Source: Siphonodentalium dalli
Lineage: Eukaryota > Mollusca > Scaphopoda > Gadilida > Siphonodentaliidae
Reading direction: 5' to 3'
Length of the DNA stretch: 64,000 nucleotides
NCBI GenBank assembly: GCA_032622095.1
Contig: CP136061.1
Span: 15,562,440-15,626,439 of the forward strand
Shown: one piece after another, positions 1 to 12,600 of the stretch
How the letters are laid out: every line of letters begins with the position of its first letter
Numbering within the stretch: the stretch's first letter is position 1
Translations under genes and position numbers: made by a program
The notes under the pieces: model-generated
The model's input: the letters and a program-made list of their open reading frames with translations, nothing else
Told to the model about the DNA's origin: nothing
Databases searched by the model: none

Positions 1-930
1 ACTGCTTTGAATAAGAAATAGAACGCTCTTTATACACGACACACGTTAGTTATAAGATTATACAGGCACATTTGACAGCATGACCGGGGTCACGTCACCA
101 AAGTTGCATACACAAGCTCACAACCCTAAATAAACTAATTAAGCTATTGATGATGCATGGCTCAAATCAGAATGAACAGAAGTGCATATAAACAAAACAA
201 GTGTGCATATAAATAAACAATGGGCATTTTGAGAATAATTGACATCAGATCCCAATTGAATGTGAATTGTTTACAATTTAGCACGTCACAGTTTGTGATT
301 CTACACACTGTAGTATTTGTCTACGAATCTAGGTCATCACTCCATCGATGCGCGACTTGGTCAAGCGATAATTGAATAGCACAATAGTTTGCCTGCACAC
401 TGCACTGGATCAAACAATCACTGAACGAATAGATCACACGGGCGACACATTGTTGTTACTGCGTGCGCGTCCTCAGTTGACAGGTTGGGATTTCCCAGTT
501 TCCAGCAACAGTTATCTTTGGGCTGGTTTACCAGTTTCACTTAAAGAAACACAACTTCTTCGAATTTCCAAGAGTTCTGGAAGCCACTGCCATTACCACG
601 GTGAGCGCCAAATGTCATAGGGTTACTATGGGTCCATTTATATTATTAAATGTCCTTGAGCCTTTGACATTAAATTTATAAAGTTAGCCTTGGCAGTATG
701 GGCTCCGTCAATGAATTCTCAGTGTTGGTGGGCAGGGTCTATGGAAAGTTCATATTACCTTTTGTAGTCTTCAATAGCATTTATTCATCTTAATAACACA
801 TCTTGATTATCATCATCATCACCACCAACACATACAATCAAACATCATCCACAGACTGGCATAGTCTGTTCACATAACACAGAGAGTGTTATCATACATC
901 ACTATAGGCATAGAATAGGCCCTGCAACCA
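1..930. other. No gene recognised; probably MCM3AP intron
   Basis: AT-rich sequence with short open frames that resemble nothing known. No GANP exon preceding the VINGGPLP exon could be found here, so that exon presumably lies upstream of the window. The first bases contain the motif ACGCTCTTTAT, whose reverse complement recurs inside the TTAA element at 28872-30940, hinting at a related element end. Confidence 0.4.
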
Positions 931-2310
931 AATGACATGTAGATGGGAACGAGTCATTTTGGGGTCATTCGGCCAAAAAACATGGCCGCCAGCAGGCATC
1001 TTTGATTTCACTCTTTGTATGACTAAATCCTTTAGCACGGGCTACAGGTCGTACCTTTAGTCCGATCATCATAAAATTTGTCATGGCTGTTGAAATTGGA
1101 ATGTAGATGGGAACGAGTCATTTTGGGGTCATTCGGACAAAAAACATGGCCGCCAGCGGCCATCTTGGATTTCAAAATTCAATCCATTAGCACGGGCCAC
1201 AGGTCGTACTGTTCGTCTGATCATCATGAAATTTGTCATGGATGTTAATATTGACATGTAGATGGGAACGAGTAATTTTGGGGTCATTCGGCCAAAAAAC
1301 ATGGCGGCCAGCAGCCTTCTTGGATTTTACTCTTTGTATGACTAAATTCTTTAGCACGGGCTACAGGTCGTACCTTTAGTCTGATCATCATCAAATTTGT
1401 CATGGATGTTAATATTGACATGTAGATGGGAACGAGTAATTTTGGGGTCATTCGGCCAAAAAACATGGCCGCCAGCAGCCATCTTGGATTTTACTCTTTG
1501 TATGACTAAATCCTTTAGCACGGGCTACAGGTCCTACTTTTAGTCTGATCATCATAAAATTTGTCAAGAATGTTAATAATGACATGTAGATGGGAACAAG
1601 TCATTTTGGGGTCAATCGGCCAAAAAACATGGCCGCCAGCAGCCATCTTGGATTTTACTCTTTGTATGACTAAATCCTTTAGCACGGGCTACAGGCCGTA
1701 CCTTTAGTCTGATCATCATAAAATTTGTCATGGCTGTTGAAATTGGAATGTAGATGGGAACGAGTAATTTTGGGGTCATTCGGCCAATAAACATGGCCGC
1801 CAGTGGCCATCTTGGATTTCAAAATTTAATCCATTAGCACGGGCCACAGGTCGTACTGTTCGTCTGATCATCATAAAATTTGTCGTGGATGTTAACAATG
1901 ACATGTAGATGGGAACGAGTAATTTTGGGGTCATTCGGCCAAAAAACATGGTCGCCAGCAGCCATCTTGGATTTTACTCTTTGTATGACTAAATCCTTTA
2001 GCACGGGCTACAGGTTGTACCTTTAGTCTGATCATCATAAAATTTGTCGTGAATGTTAATAATGACATGTAGATGGGAACGAGTAATTTTGGGGTCATTC
2101 GGCCAAAAAACATGGTCGCCAGCAGCCATCTTGGATTTTACTCTTTGTATGACTAAATTCTTTAGCATAGGCTACAGGTCGTACCTTTAGTCTGATCGTC
2201 ATAAAATTTGTCATGGATGTTAACGATGACATGTAGATGGGATACAATCATTTTGGGGTCATTCGGCCGAAAACATGGCCGCCAGCAGCCATCTTGGATT
2301 TTACTTTTCT
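931..2310. repeat. Tandem repeat, period about 155-167 bp, roughly 9 copies
   Basis: The phrase ATGTAGATGGGAACGAGT recurs at about 939, 1101, 1257, 1422, 1586, 1749, 1904, 2067 and 2234. Units share a core with AACATGGCCGCCAGCAGCC and a tail of TTAGCACGGGCTACAGGTCG. Two unit lengths alternate irregularly because some copies lack a short stretch after the CATCTTGGATT core. The 60-codon open frames on the minus strand are by-products of the repetition. Satellite-like; no coding role is seen. Confidence 0.85.
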
Positions 2311-2576
2311 CTTCATGTCTATAAACTAGTATTAGGCATTCAACTTTCCACATTCCTAATCGCTCCATTGACTGTAATACATTAAATTATTCCCTTTCCA
2401 AGTTGAGCTACAGTGTCATTGACACTTTCATTTGTATCCGGAGTGGAAATTCATATGACTTTAATGTGTCTTTTAAACATTGTGTCTGAGAAACAGATAA
2501 TTAACTTTGTGTAGCCTTGATACCTGGAATGGAACATAATCAAAGTGAGCTTCATTAGGTTAAATATTCAGCTTAA

Positions 2577-3155
2577 TCCTTCCATGACGGGAGCTTCCTG
2601 AAATTTTGCAAAAACCCTGTGTCAATGCATTCTATTAAAACCCTGTGTGTCAATGCATTCTATTAAAACCCTGTGTCAATGCATTCTATTAAAACCCTGT
2701 GTCAATGCATTCTATTAAAACCCTGTGTCAATGCATTCTATTAAAACCCTGTGTCAATGCATTCTATTAAAACCCTGTGTCAATGCATTCTATTAAAACC
2801 CTGTGTCAATGCATTCTATTAAAACCCTGTGTCAATGCATTCTATTAAAACCCTGTGTCAATGCATTCTATTAAAACCCTGTGTCAATGCATTCTATTAA
2901 AACCCTGTGTCAATGCATTCTATTAAAACCCTGTGTCAATGCATTCTATTAAATATGCGAGTCTCCCTAAGAGTCCCTATAAGAGAATGCATTGGCTTAA
3001 CAATTTAACAGTATTTACCTTGACCTTGTAAGCCAGTGCATTCTCTTATATATGTGAGGCTCCCTATGGGAGACTTGCATATATAAGAGAATGCACTAGC
3101 ACATGATCTTTAATGCTGTACCAGTGCAGTTCCTGTTATGACCCTCATGAAAGGG
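2577..3155. mobile_element. TTAA-flanked MITE, CCTTCCATGAC subfamily, with internal minisatellite
   Basis: It is flanked by TTAA at 2573-2576 and 3156-3159. The left end reads TCCTTCCATGACGGGAGC and the right end GACCCTCATGAAAGGG. Inside are palindromes of the family core (ATGCATTCTCTTATATATG and complement). A TTAA target with CCC/GGG-type ends is the signature of piggyBac-like elements; there is no transposase, so it is non-autonomous. The 26-bp array at 2608-2955 sits within it, and it abuts the next MITE at a shared TTAA. Confidence 0.7.
2608..2955. repeat. 26-bp minisatellite, about 13 copies, inside a MITE
   Basis: The unit is CCCTGTGTCAATGCATTC followed by TATTAAAA; the first copy carries an extra TG. 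The unit resembles the outer part of the MITE palindromic core (CCCTGTGCCAATGCATTCTC elsewhere in the window), so the array most likely arose by local amplification of the element's own sequence. Confidence 0.9.
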
Positions 3156-3159
3156 TTAA

Positions 3160-3505
3160 CCCTTTACCCAACAAACCGGCCAAAACCGGCCAAATAAAGC
3201 TTCAACCGCCTAAAATATCTTCGGTCTGTCTCAATAGAACCATACAAATATGGATATCATTGGAACCGGCTCCTTGACCACATTGTGATAGTTACAGTTA
3301 TGCCCTGTGCCAATGCATTCTCTTATATATGCGAGTCGACCATAGGTCGCCTCGCATATATAAGAGAATGCATTGGCCTAAAACAAATCTTTTTTTAACA
3401 CTTTTTACCATTTTTTCTTACATTCTTTAACAATTTTATAATTTTTAATGTGTTAAGCCAATGCATTCTCTTATATATGCGAGGGCCCTTCTGTTGGGTA
3501 AAGGG
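3160..3505. mobile_element. TTAA-flanked MITE, CCCTTTACCCAACA subfamily
   Basis: Flanked by TTAA at 3156-3159 and 3506-3509. The termini are CCCTTTACCCAACA and TGTTGGGTAAAGGG, a perfect 14-bp inverted repeat. It has two internal palindromes and is in inverted orientation to the copies at 20852 and 35583. It ends 29 bp before MCM3AP exon 1, so the exon-1 acceptor lies just beyond the MITE. Confidence 0.85.
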
Positions 3506-3534
3506 TTAAATGAACGATTCACATTAATTTTCAG

Positions 3535-3643
3535 GTTATTAATGGTGGTCCGCTGCCAAACGCTCCCTTAATTCAACCTTTATCAAGCTTCGATTCTTCT
3601 GGTACATTCATCGGGTTTAACCAACTTAAGGCTCTACTCCCAG
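3535..3643 (+). CDS. MCM3AP: MCM3AP exon 1 of window (residues 1-36)
   Basis: The acceptor is TTTTCAG at 3528-3534 and the donor is CCCAG|GTATGT at 3643/3644. It starts in phase 0 and ends after one base of the next codon. The protein begins VINGGPLPNAPL, matching the IVNGGPLP motif that follows the SAC3 domain region in vertebrate GANP, and ends NQLKALLP. The donor chosen is the first of 112 near-identical copies. It gives the shortest protein, and exon 2 supplies the two bases needed to complete the codon. Reading past the donor stays open to a TAA at 4084-4086. Confidence 0.88.
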
Positions 3644-6600
3644 GTATGTATATAGTGATTAAAGTCACAGTTAAGGCTCTACTCCCAGGTATGTATATAG
3701 TGATTAAAGTCACAGTTAAGGCTCTACTCCCAGGTATGTATATAGTGATTAAAGTCACAGTTAAGGCTCTACTCCCAGGTATGTATATAGTGATTAAAGT
3801 CACAGTTAAGGCTCTACTCCCAGGTATGTATATAGTGATTAAAGTCACAGTTAAGGCTCTACTCCCAGGTATGTATATAGTGATTAAAGTCACTGTTAAG
3901 GCTCTACTCCCAGGTATGTATATAGTGATTAAAGTCACAGTTAAGGCTCTACTCCCAGGTATGTATATAGTGATTAAAGTCACAGTTAAGGCTCTACTCC
4001 CAGGTATGTATATAGTGATTAAAGTCACAGTTAAGGCTCTACTCCCAGGTATGTATATAGTGATTAAAGTCACAGTTAGTGTTTAACCAACTTAAGGCTC
4101 TACTCCCAGGTATGTATATAGTGATTAAAGTCACAGTTAAGGCTCTACTCCCAGGTATGTATATAGTGATTAAAGTCACAGTTAAGGCTCTACTCCCAGG
4201 TATGTATATAGTGATTAAAGTCACAGTTAGTGTTTAACCAACTTAAGGCTCTACTCCCAGGTATGTATATAGTGATTAAAGTTACAGTTAAGGCTCTACT
4301 CCCAGGTATGTATATAGTGATTAAAGTCACAGTTAAGGCTCTACTCCCAGGTATGTATATAGTGATTAAAGTCACAGTTAAGGCTCTACTCCCAGGTATG
4401 TATATAGTGATTAAAGTCACAGTTAAGGCTCTACTCCCAGGTATGTATATAGTGATTAAAGTTACAGTTAAGGCTCTACTCCCAGGTATGTATATAGTGA
4501 TTAAAGTTACAGTTAAGGCTCTACTCCCAGGTATGTATATAGTGATTAAAGTCACAGTTAAGGCTCTACTCCCAGGTATGTATATAGTGATTAAAGTCAC
4601 AGTTAAGGCTCTACTCCCAGGTATGTATATAGTGATTAAAGTCACAGTTAAGGCTCTACTCCCAGGTATGTATATAGTGATTAAAGTCACAGTTAAGGCT
4701 CTACTCCCAGGTATGTATATAGTGATTAAAGTCACAGTTAAGGCTCTACTCCCAGGTATGTATATAGTGATTAAAGTCACAGTTAGTGTTTAACCAACTT
4801 AAGGCTCTACTCCCAGGTATGTATATAGTGATTAAAGTCACAGTTAAGGCTCTACTCCCAGGTATGTATATAGTGATTAAAGTCACAGTTAAGGCTCTAC
4901 TCCCAGGTATGTATATAGTGATTAAAGTCACAGTTAGTGTTTAACCAACTTAAGGCTCTACTCCCAGGTATGTATATAGTGATTAAAGTCACAGTTAAGG
5001 CTCTACTCCCAGGTATGTATATAGTGATTAAAGTCACAGTTAAGGCTCTACTCCCAGGTATGTATATAGTGATTAAAGTCACAGTTAAGGCTCTACTCCC
5101 AGGTATGTATATAGTGATTAAAGTCACAGTTAAGGCTCTACTCCCAGGTATGTATATAGTGATTAAAGTCACAGTTAGTGTTTAACCAACTTAAGGCTCT
5201 ACTCCCAGGTATGTATATAGTGATTAAAGTCACAGTTAAGGCTCTACTCCCAGGTATGTATATAGTGATTAAAGTCACAGTTAAGGCTCTACTCCCAGGT
5301 ATGTATATAGTGATTAAAGTCACAGTTAAGGCTCTACTCCCAGGTATGTATATAGTGATTAAAGTCACAGTTAGTGTTTAACCAACTTAAGGCTCTACTC
5401 CCAGGTATGTATATAGTGATTAAAGTCACAGTTAAGGCTCTACTCCCAGGTATGTATATAGTGATTAAAGTCACAGTTAAGGCTCTACTCCCAGGTATGT
5501 ATATAGTGATTAAAGTCACAGTTAAGGCTCTACTCCCAGGTATGTATATAGTGATTAAAGTCACAGTTAAGGCTCTACTCCCAGGTATGTATATAGTGAT
5601 TAAAGTCACAGTTAAGGCTCTACTCCCAGGTATGTATATAGTGATTAAAGTCACAGTTAGTGTTTAACCAACTTAAGGCTCTACTCCCAGGTATGTATAT
5701 AGTGATTAAAGTCACAGTTAAGGCTCTACTCCCAGGTATGTATATAGTGATTAAAGTCACAGTTAAGGCTCTACTCCCAGGTATGTATATAGTGATTAAA
5801 GTCACAGTTAAGGCTCTACTCCCAGGTATGTATATAGTGATTAAAGTCACAGTTAGTGTTTAACCAACTTAAGGCTCTACTCCCAGGTATGTATATAGTG
5901 ATTAAAGTCACAGTTAAGGCTCTACTCCCAGGTATGTATATAGTGATTAAAGTCACAGTTAAGGCTCTACTCCCAGGTATGTATATAGTGATTAAAGTCA
6001 CAGTTAGTGTTTAACCAACTTAAGGCTCTACTCCCAGGTATGTATATAGTGATTAAAGTCACAGTTAAGGCTCTACTCCCAGGTATGTATATAGTGATTA
6101 AAGTCACAGTTAAGGCTCTACTCCCAGGTATGTATATAGTGATTAAAGTCACAGTTAAGGCTCTACTCCCAGGTATGTATATAGTGATTAAAGTTACAGT
6201 TAGTGTTTAACCAACTTAAGGCTCTACTCCCAGGTATGTATATAGTGATTAAAGTCACAGTTAAGGCTCTACTCCCAGGTATGTATATAGTGATTAAAGT
6301 CACAGTTAAGGCTCTACTCCCAGGTATGTATATAGTGATTAAAGTCACAGTTAAGGCTCTACTCCCAGGTATGTATATAGTGATTAAAGTCACAGTTAGT
6401 GTTTAACCAACTTAAGGCTCTACTCCCAGGTATGTATATAGTGATTAAAGTCACAGTTAAGGCTCTACTCCCAGGTATGTATATAGTGATTAAAGTCACA
6501 GTTAAGGCTCTACTCCCAGGTATGTATATAGTGATTAAAGTCACAGTTAAGGCTCTACTCCCAGGTATGTATATAGTGATTAAAGTCACAGTTAAGGCTC

Positions 6601-9600
6601 TACTCCCAGGTATGTATATAGTGATTAAAGTCACAGTTAAGGCTCTACTCCCAGGTATGTATATAGTGATTAAAGTCACAGTTAAGGCTCTACTCCCAGG
6701 TATGTATATAGTGATTAAAGTCACAGTTAGTGTTTAACCAACTTAAGGCTCTACTCCCAGGTATGTATATAGTGATTAAAGTCACAGTTAAGGCTCTACT
6801 CCCAGGTATGTATATAGTGATTAAAGTCACAGTTAAGGCTCTACTCCCAGGTATGTATATAGTGATTAAAGTCACTGTTAAGGCTCTACTCCCAGGTATG
6901 TATATAGTGATTAAAGTCACAGTTAAGGCTCTACTCCCAGGTATGTATATAGTGATTAAAGTCACAGTTAAGGCTCTACTCCCAGGTATGTATATAGTGA
7001 TTAAAGTCACAGTTAAGGCTCTACTCCCAGGTATGTATATAGTGATTAAAGTCACAGTTAGTGTTTAACCAACTTAAGGCTCTACTCCCAGGTATGTATA
7101 TAGTGATTAAAGTCACAGTTAAGGCTCTACTCCCAGGTATGTATATAGTGATTAAAGTCACAGTTAAGGCTCTACTCCCAGGTATGTATATAGTGATTAA
7201 AGTCACTGTTAAGGCTCTACTCCCAGGTATGTATATAGTGATTAAAGTCACAGTTAAGGCTCTACTCCCAGGTATGTATATAGTGATTAAAGTCACAGTT
7301 AAGGCTCTACTCCCAGGTATGTATATAGTGATTAAAGTCACAGTTAAGGCTCTACTCCCAGGTATGTATATAGTGATTAAAGTCACAGTTAGTGTTTAAC
7401 CAACTTAAGGCTCTACTCCCAGGTATGTATATAGTGATTAAAGTCACAGTTAAGGCTCTACTCCCAGGTATGTATATAGTGATTAAAGTCACAGTTAAGG
7501 CTCTACTCCCAGGTATGTATATAGTGATTAAAGTCACAGTTAGTGTTTAACCAACTTAAGGCTCTACTCCCAGGTATGTATATAGTGATTAAAGTTACAG
7601 TTAAGGCTCTACTCCCAGGTATGTATATAGTGATTAAAGTCACAGTTAAGGCTCTACTCCCAGGTATGTATATAGTGATTAAAGTCACAGTTAAGGCTCT
7701 ACTCCCAGGTATGTATATAGTGATTAAAGTCACAGTTAAGGCTCTACTCCCAGGTATGTATATAGTGATTAAAGTCACAGTTAAGGCTCTACTCCCAGGT
7801 ATGTATATAGTGATTAAAGTCACAGTTAGTGTTTAACCAACTTAAGGCTCTACTCCCAGGTATGTATATAGTGATTAAAGTCACAGTTAAGGCTCTACTC
7901 CCAGGTATGTATATAGTGATTAAAGTCACAGTTAAGGCTCTACTCCCAGGTATGTATATAGTGATTAAAGTCACAGTTAAGGCTCTACTCCCAGGTATGT
8001 ATATAGTGATTAAAGTCACAGTTAAGGCTCTACTCCCAGGTATGTATATAGTGATTAAAGTCACAGTTAGTGTTTAACCAACTTAAGGCTCTACTCCCAG
8101 GTATGTATATAGTGATTAAAGTCACAGTTAAGGCTCTACTCCCAGGTATGTATATAGTGATTAAAGTCACAGTTAAGGCTCTACTCCCAGGTATGTATAT
8201 AGTGATTAAAGTCACAGTTAGTGTTTAACCAACTTAAGGCTCTACTCCCAGGTATGTATATAGTGATTAAAGTTACAGTTAAGGCTCTACTCCCAGGTAT
8301 GTATATAGTGATTAAAGTCACAGTTAAGGCTCTACTCCCAGGTATGTATATAGTGATTAAAGTCACAGTTAAGGCTCTACTCCCAGGTATGTATATAGTG
8401 ATTAAAGTCACAGTTAAGGCTCTACTCCCAGGTATGTATATAGTGATTAAAGTCACAGTTAAGGCTCTACTCCCAGGTATGTATATAGTGATTAAAGTCA
8501 CAGTTAAGGCTCTACTCCCAGGTATGTATATAGTGATTAAAGTCACAGTTAGTGTTTAACCAACTTAAGGCTCTACTCCCAGGTATGTATATAGTGATTA
8601 AAGTCACAGTTAAGGCTCTACTCCCAGGTATGTATATAGTGATTAAAGTCACAGTTAAGGCTCTACTCCCAGGTATGTATATAGTGATTAAAGTCACAGT
8701 TAAGGCTCTACTCCCAGGTATGTATATAGTGATTAAAGTCACAGTTAAGGCTCTACTCCCAGGTATGTATATAGTGATTAAAGTCACAGTTAAGGCTCTA
8801 CTCCCAGGTATGTATATAGTGATTAAAGTCACAGTTAAGGCTCTACTCCCAGGTATGTATATAGTGATTAAAGTCACAGTTAAGGCTCTACTCCCAGGTA
8901 TGTATATAGTGATTAAAGTCACAGTTAAGGCTCTACTCCCAGGTATGTATATAGTGATTAAAGTCACAGTTAGTGTTTTAAATTGAAAGGGGTACTGTAC
9001 ACTCAATCCGGCCATTTATGGGACCATCTCCTTTTTAGCTCACCTGAGACGAAGTCTCCGGTGGAGCTATAGTCATCACTCCTCGTCCGTCGTCCGTCCG
9101 TCCGTCTGTCTGTCTGTCTGTCCGTCTGTCCGTCTGTCCGTCCGTCAACTTTTTTAAAAACATCTTCTCCTCTGAAACCATCATACCAAATTGGTTCATA
9201 TTTGGTGTGGATGTTCCCTAGGTGACTCTCATTCAGATTTGTTCAAATGAGGTCACTGGGTCAAATAGTTGCCAAACCAGGGTCATAACTCTATTCCTCC
9301 ACAGTAATTCTTACAACAACTTCTTGTCCATAACCATTGTGCCGATTTAGCTAATATTTGGTATGGAGGGTCCTTGGGTGACTGGTGTTCAGATTTGTTC
9401 AAATGAGGTCACCCGGTCAATTAGTTGAGAAACCAGGGCCATAACTCATAGTAATTCTTACAATGACTTCATCTACAAAAATATTCGGCCGATTTAGCTT
9501 ATATTTGGTACTGAGGGACCTTGGGTGACTGGGAATCAGATTTGTTCAAATTGGATCACTGGGTCATTAGGGGCAGAGCCAGGGACATAACTCTAAAAAC

Positions 9601-12600
9601 CAAAAAATTACATTTTTGTATTTTGATCATATTTGGTGTGGATGTTCCCTAGGTGACTGTCATTCAGATTTGTTCAAATGAGGTCACTGTGTCAAACAGT
9701 TGCGAAACCAGGGCCATAACTATATTCCTCCTTGGTAATTCTTATAACGACTTCTTGTCTATAACCATTGTGCCGATTTAGTTTATATTTGGTATGTGGG
9801 GTCATTGAATGACTGGGGTTCAGATTTGTTCAAATGGGGTCACTGGGTCAAATTCGGGTGCAGGCAGGGCCATAATTCCCCAAAAAATAATAAAAAATTC
9901 AGGAACTCCTTGATCAATTTAACATACAAAAAAAATTATCACCCTCCCCCCACATGACCCAGAACCCCACCCTGCCCCCAACCAACAGCATTCCACCCTA
10001 TCTCATTTCCTAACTCACAGGATCTCCCCCACCAGCATATTAAGTCAATTGTATTAGCTACAGACAGAGAGAGTTAATATAAATACACACACAGGCATCA
10101 ATTGAGATGTTTATCAGGCTGACAGGTGTGAACTTAATGCACCAGACAGCACTCATGCCAATGTGTGTTATTAAAATAAAAACAAATTATTGTTCTCTAA
10201 CCTGAATTTAGTGTGTCTGGCATTTGCAGAATGAGGTTCCCAGAGGGTGAATTTAGTTATGCTACCCTGCACAGCAGTCTAGCATCACCAAATACACTAG
10301 CCAGGGTCCTCATTCTGCTTAAGCCTCATCTTCTGGGAAGTATATAGGCACTTAAATTGACATTTTTACTTACTTTTTCCCTTCTATTTAGTTTCTATAT
10401 CCCCTAATTTGTGAATATAAAATGCATAATTGAGGTGCCCAGTGGGTGCACATCACCAACTTTAACTGGAGAACTTCAATCTAATGCTATGTCTCCCATA
10501 GCAGTTGAGGCCTACACAGAATGAGGTCCTCAGAGGGTGAATTTGGTGATGCTAGCCCGCATTGCAGGATTGTGTCATTAAATTCACCCTTATGGGACCT
10601 CATTGTGCAAATGTCAGACACTATGTTCAGGCTTGGCTGTTCGAATATTATGTTCTTAACCACCAGTATCCAATTGAACTCATTATACCCTGAAAAGAAA
10701 ACTTGGGGGGGGGGGGGGGGGTATATTGGATTGAATTTGTCAGTATCTATGTCAGACTGTTTTCCCATCCATCCATCTGTCATGTCTCTATCCGTCCATC
10801 AATTGTTTTCTTCTCCAGATACATATTAAAGACCAAATGGGTTTAAATATTTAGGTGTGGATGTAAATCCTTGTTTTGAACACAGCTGTAGGAGTAACAC
10901 AATACATTGGTATCACTGGGCAAATGTTTGTGCCATCATTAATTATCTTCATGTCAACAGGTCTCCCAGACATTCTTGTTGCTGATAGTGGCTTTATGAA
11001 TGGAATTTTATCCCATGTTTATCTCAGATACAAATTGCCTGTTTGAAAGATAAAGTTTATTTTTACTATTAATATTAACCATTTCATGACCAGAGTTGTG
11101 CTGGTGAGACCCTGTGCTTGTGCATTCTCTTATATATGCTCCCATGGGAAGCCTCCCATATAAAAGAGAATGCACTGGCTTTCCAGGTCATGGTAATTTT
11201 GTTAAGGCAATAGGCATCCAAATAAATGATGTATGTCATATTCTTGCAGGGATGTCGCCACTGTGTTGGGGGGGGGGGGGTGATTTACAGATTTGTTCAA
11301 TGAAATGTAATTTTTGAGCTCACATCTTCTCTAGACTGAATGGGTTCATATTTGGTGTAGATGTTCCCTAGGTGACTTACATTCATATTTGTTTAAATGA
11401 GGTCACTCTATCAAATGGTTATGAAGGCAGGGCCATAACTCTTGCTCTCCATAGTAATTCTTAAAAACTACCTCTTCTGCTGTACCATCAGGTTGAACGG
11501 GTTCATATTTGGTATGAACAGTCCTTGGGTGACCTGGAGTTCAGATTTTTTTTTCAAATGGGATCATTGGTTTTAAATGGGGTCAACTTGTCAACTAGGG
11601 GTCAAGCAAAGGAAAGTTTTCCTCTTAATATGCTTCCTTCACACAGACCATCAGGTCTATTTTATTGATATTTAGTATGAAGGGTTCTTTGGTATCTGGG
11701 ATTCAAATTTATTCAGATGGGGTCACCAGATTAAATAGACTGGGGCCAGGGACATAACTGTATGTCTCTATAGTAATACTTAAAAATGTCTTCTCAAGAG
11801 AGGTTTGACTATTTAGCTTACATATAGTATGGAGGATCCTTTAGTGACTGAGATTCAGATTTTTTAACATGAGGTCAACCTGTCAAGAAATGAAGGGGCT
11901 ATGGGGACTTCACTTAAAACATCTACCTTGGAACTACCTGACTGATTAATCTTGACATATATATGTTGTTTTCGGGTTCATGGATAATTGGGCTTCAAAC
12001 ATGTCTAAATAGTTTATAAAACGGTGCTTGTGAGATTGGAAATTTCGAACAATTGAGAAAGTTTGAGACGTCAGTTGTGAAATTCTAACCTAAGACTTGG
12101 GAATCTGGAGCCCGGTCTGGAGGGGATATGTTTAGCTGGAGGGGGATCTGTAGTGTTCCATTGGTAATTTAAAGGTAGATATTCGCTGATCGACATGAAG
12201 CCTCTCTAGCCACATATCCTGTGTAGATCCGCTTCTTTTAAAGTGATTATGAAAAGTTCTGACTGTTATGGTCTCAAGAGTCCCAGTCTTATCAGTCTTT
12301 GCAGTCTGGTGAGCGACCCCACAGGTTTTGACTGTCTTGTATACTCAACAGAATATATGCAACAATTAATTTGAGCCATGGATTAGTGCAAAATAAACTC
12401 ATGTGATCTATGAACAATGCAAACAATTGTATGAACATGAATAAATGGCTGGAGTCCTAAATGCATTTTCATTATAATTACACATCGTTCAAAAAGTAAA
12501 TGCGTGTATTTTACACTCATCCATGGCTCAAATTCATTCAATTGTTGCATATATTCTGTTGAGTATAAAAGGAGATGGTCCCATAAATGGTCAGATTTAG

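Noticed and set aside
1284-2113. Series of 60-residue minus-strand ORFs with KLLVPIY...KSKIQ
   Set aside because: They recur with the ~160-bp tandem repeat and simply reflect it.
3629-8973. CRISPR-like array of direct repeats
   Set aside because: Units are contiguous without unique spacers, and the repeat contains a eukaryotic exon end and splice donor. The window is animal DNA.
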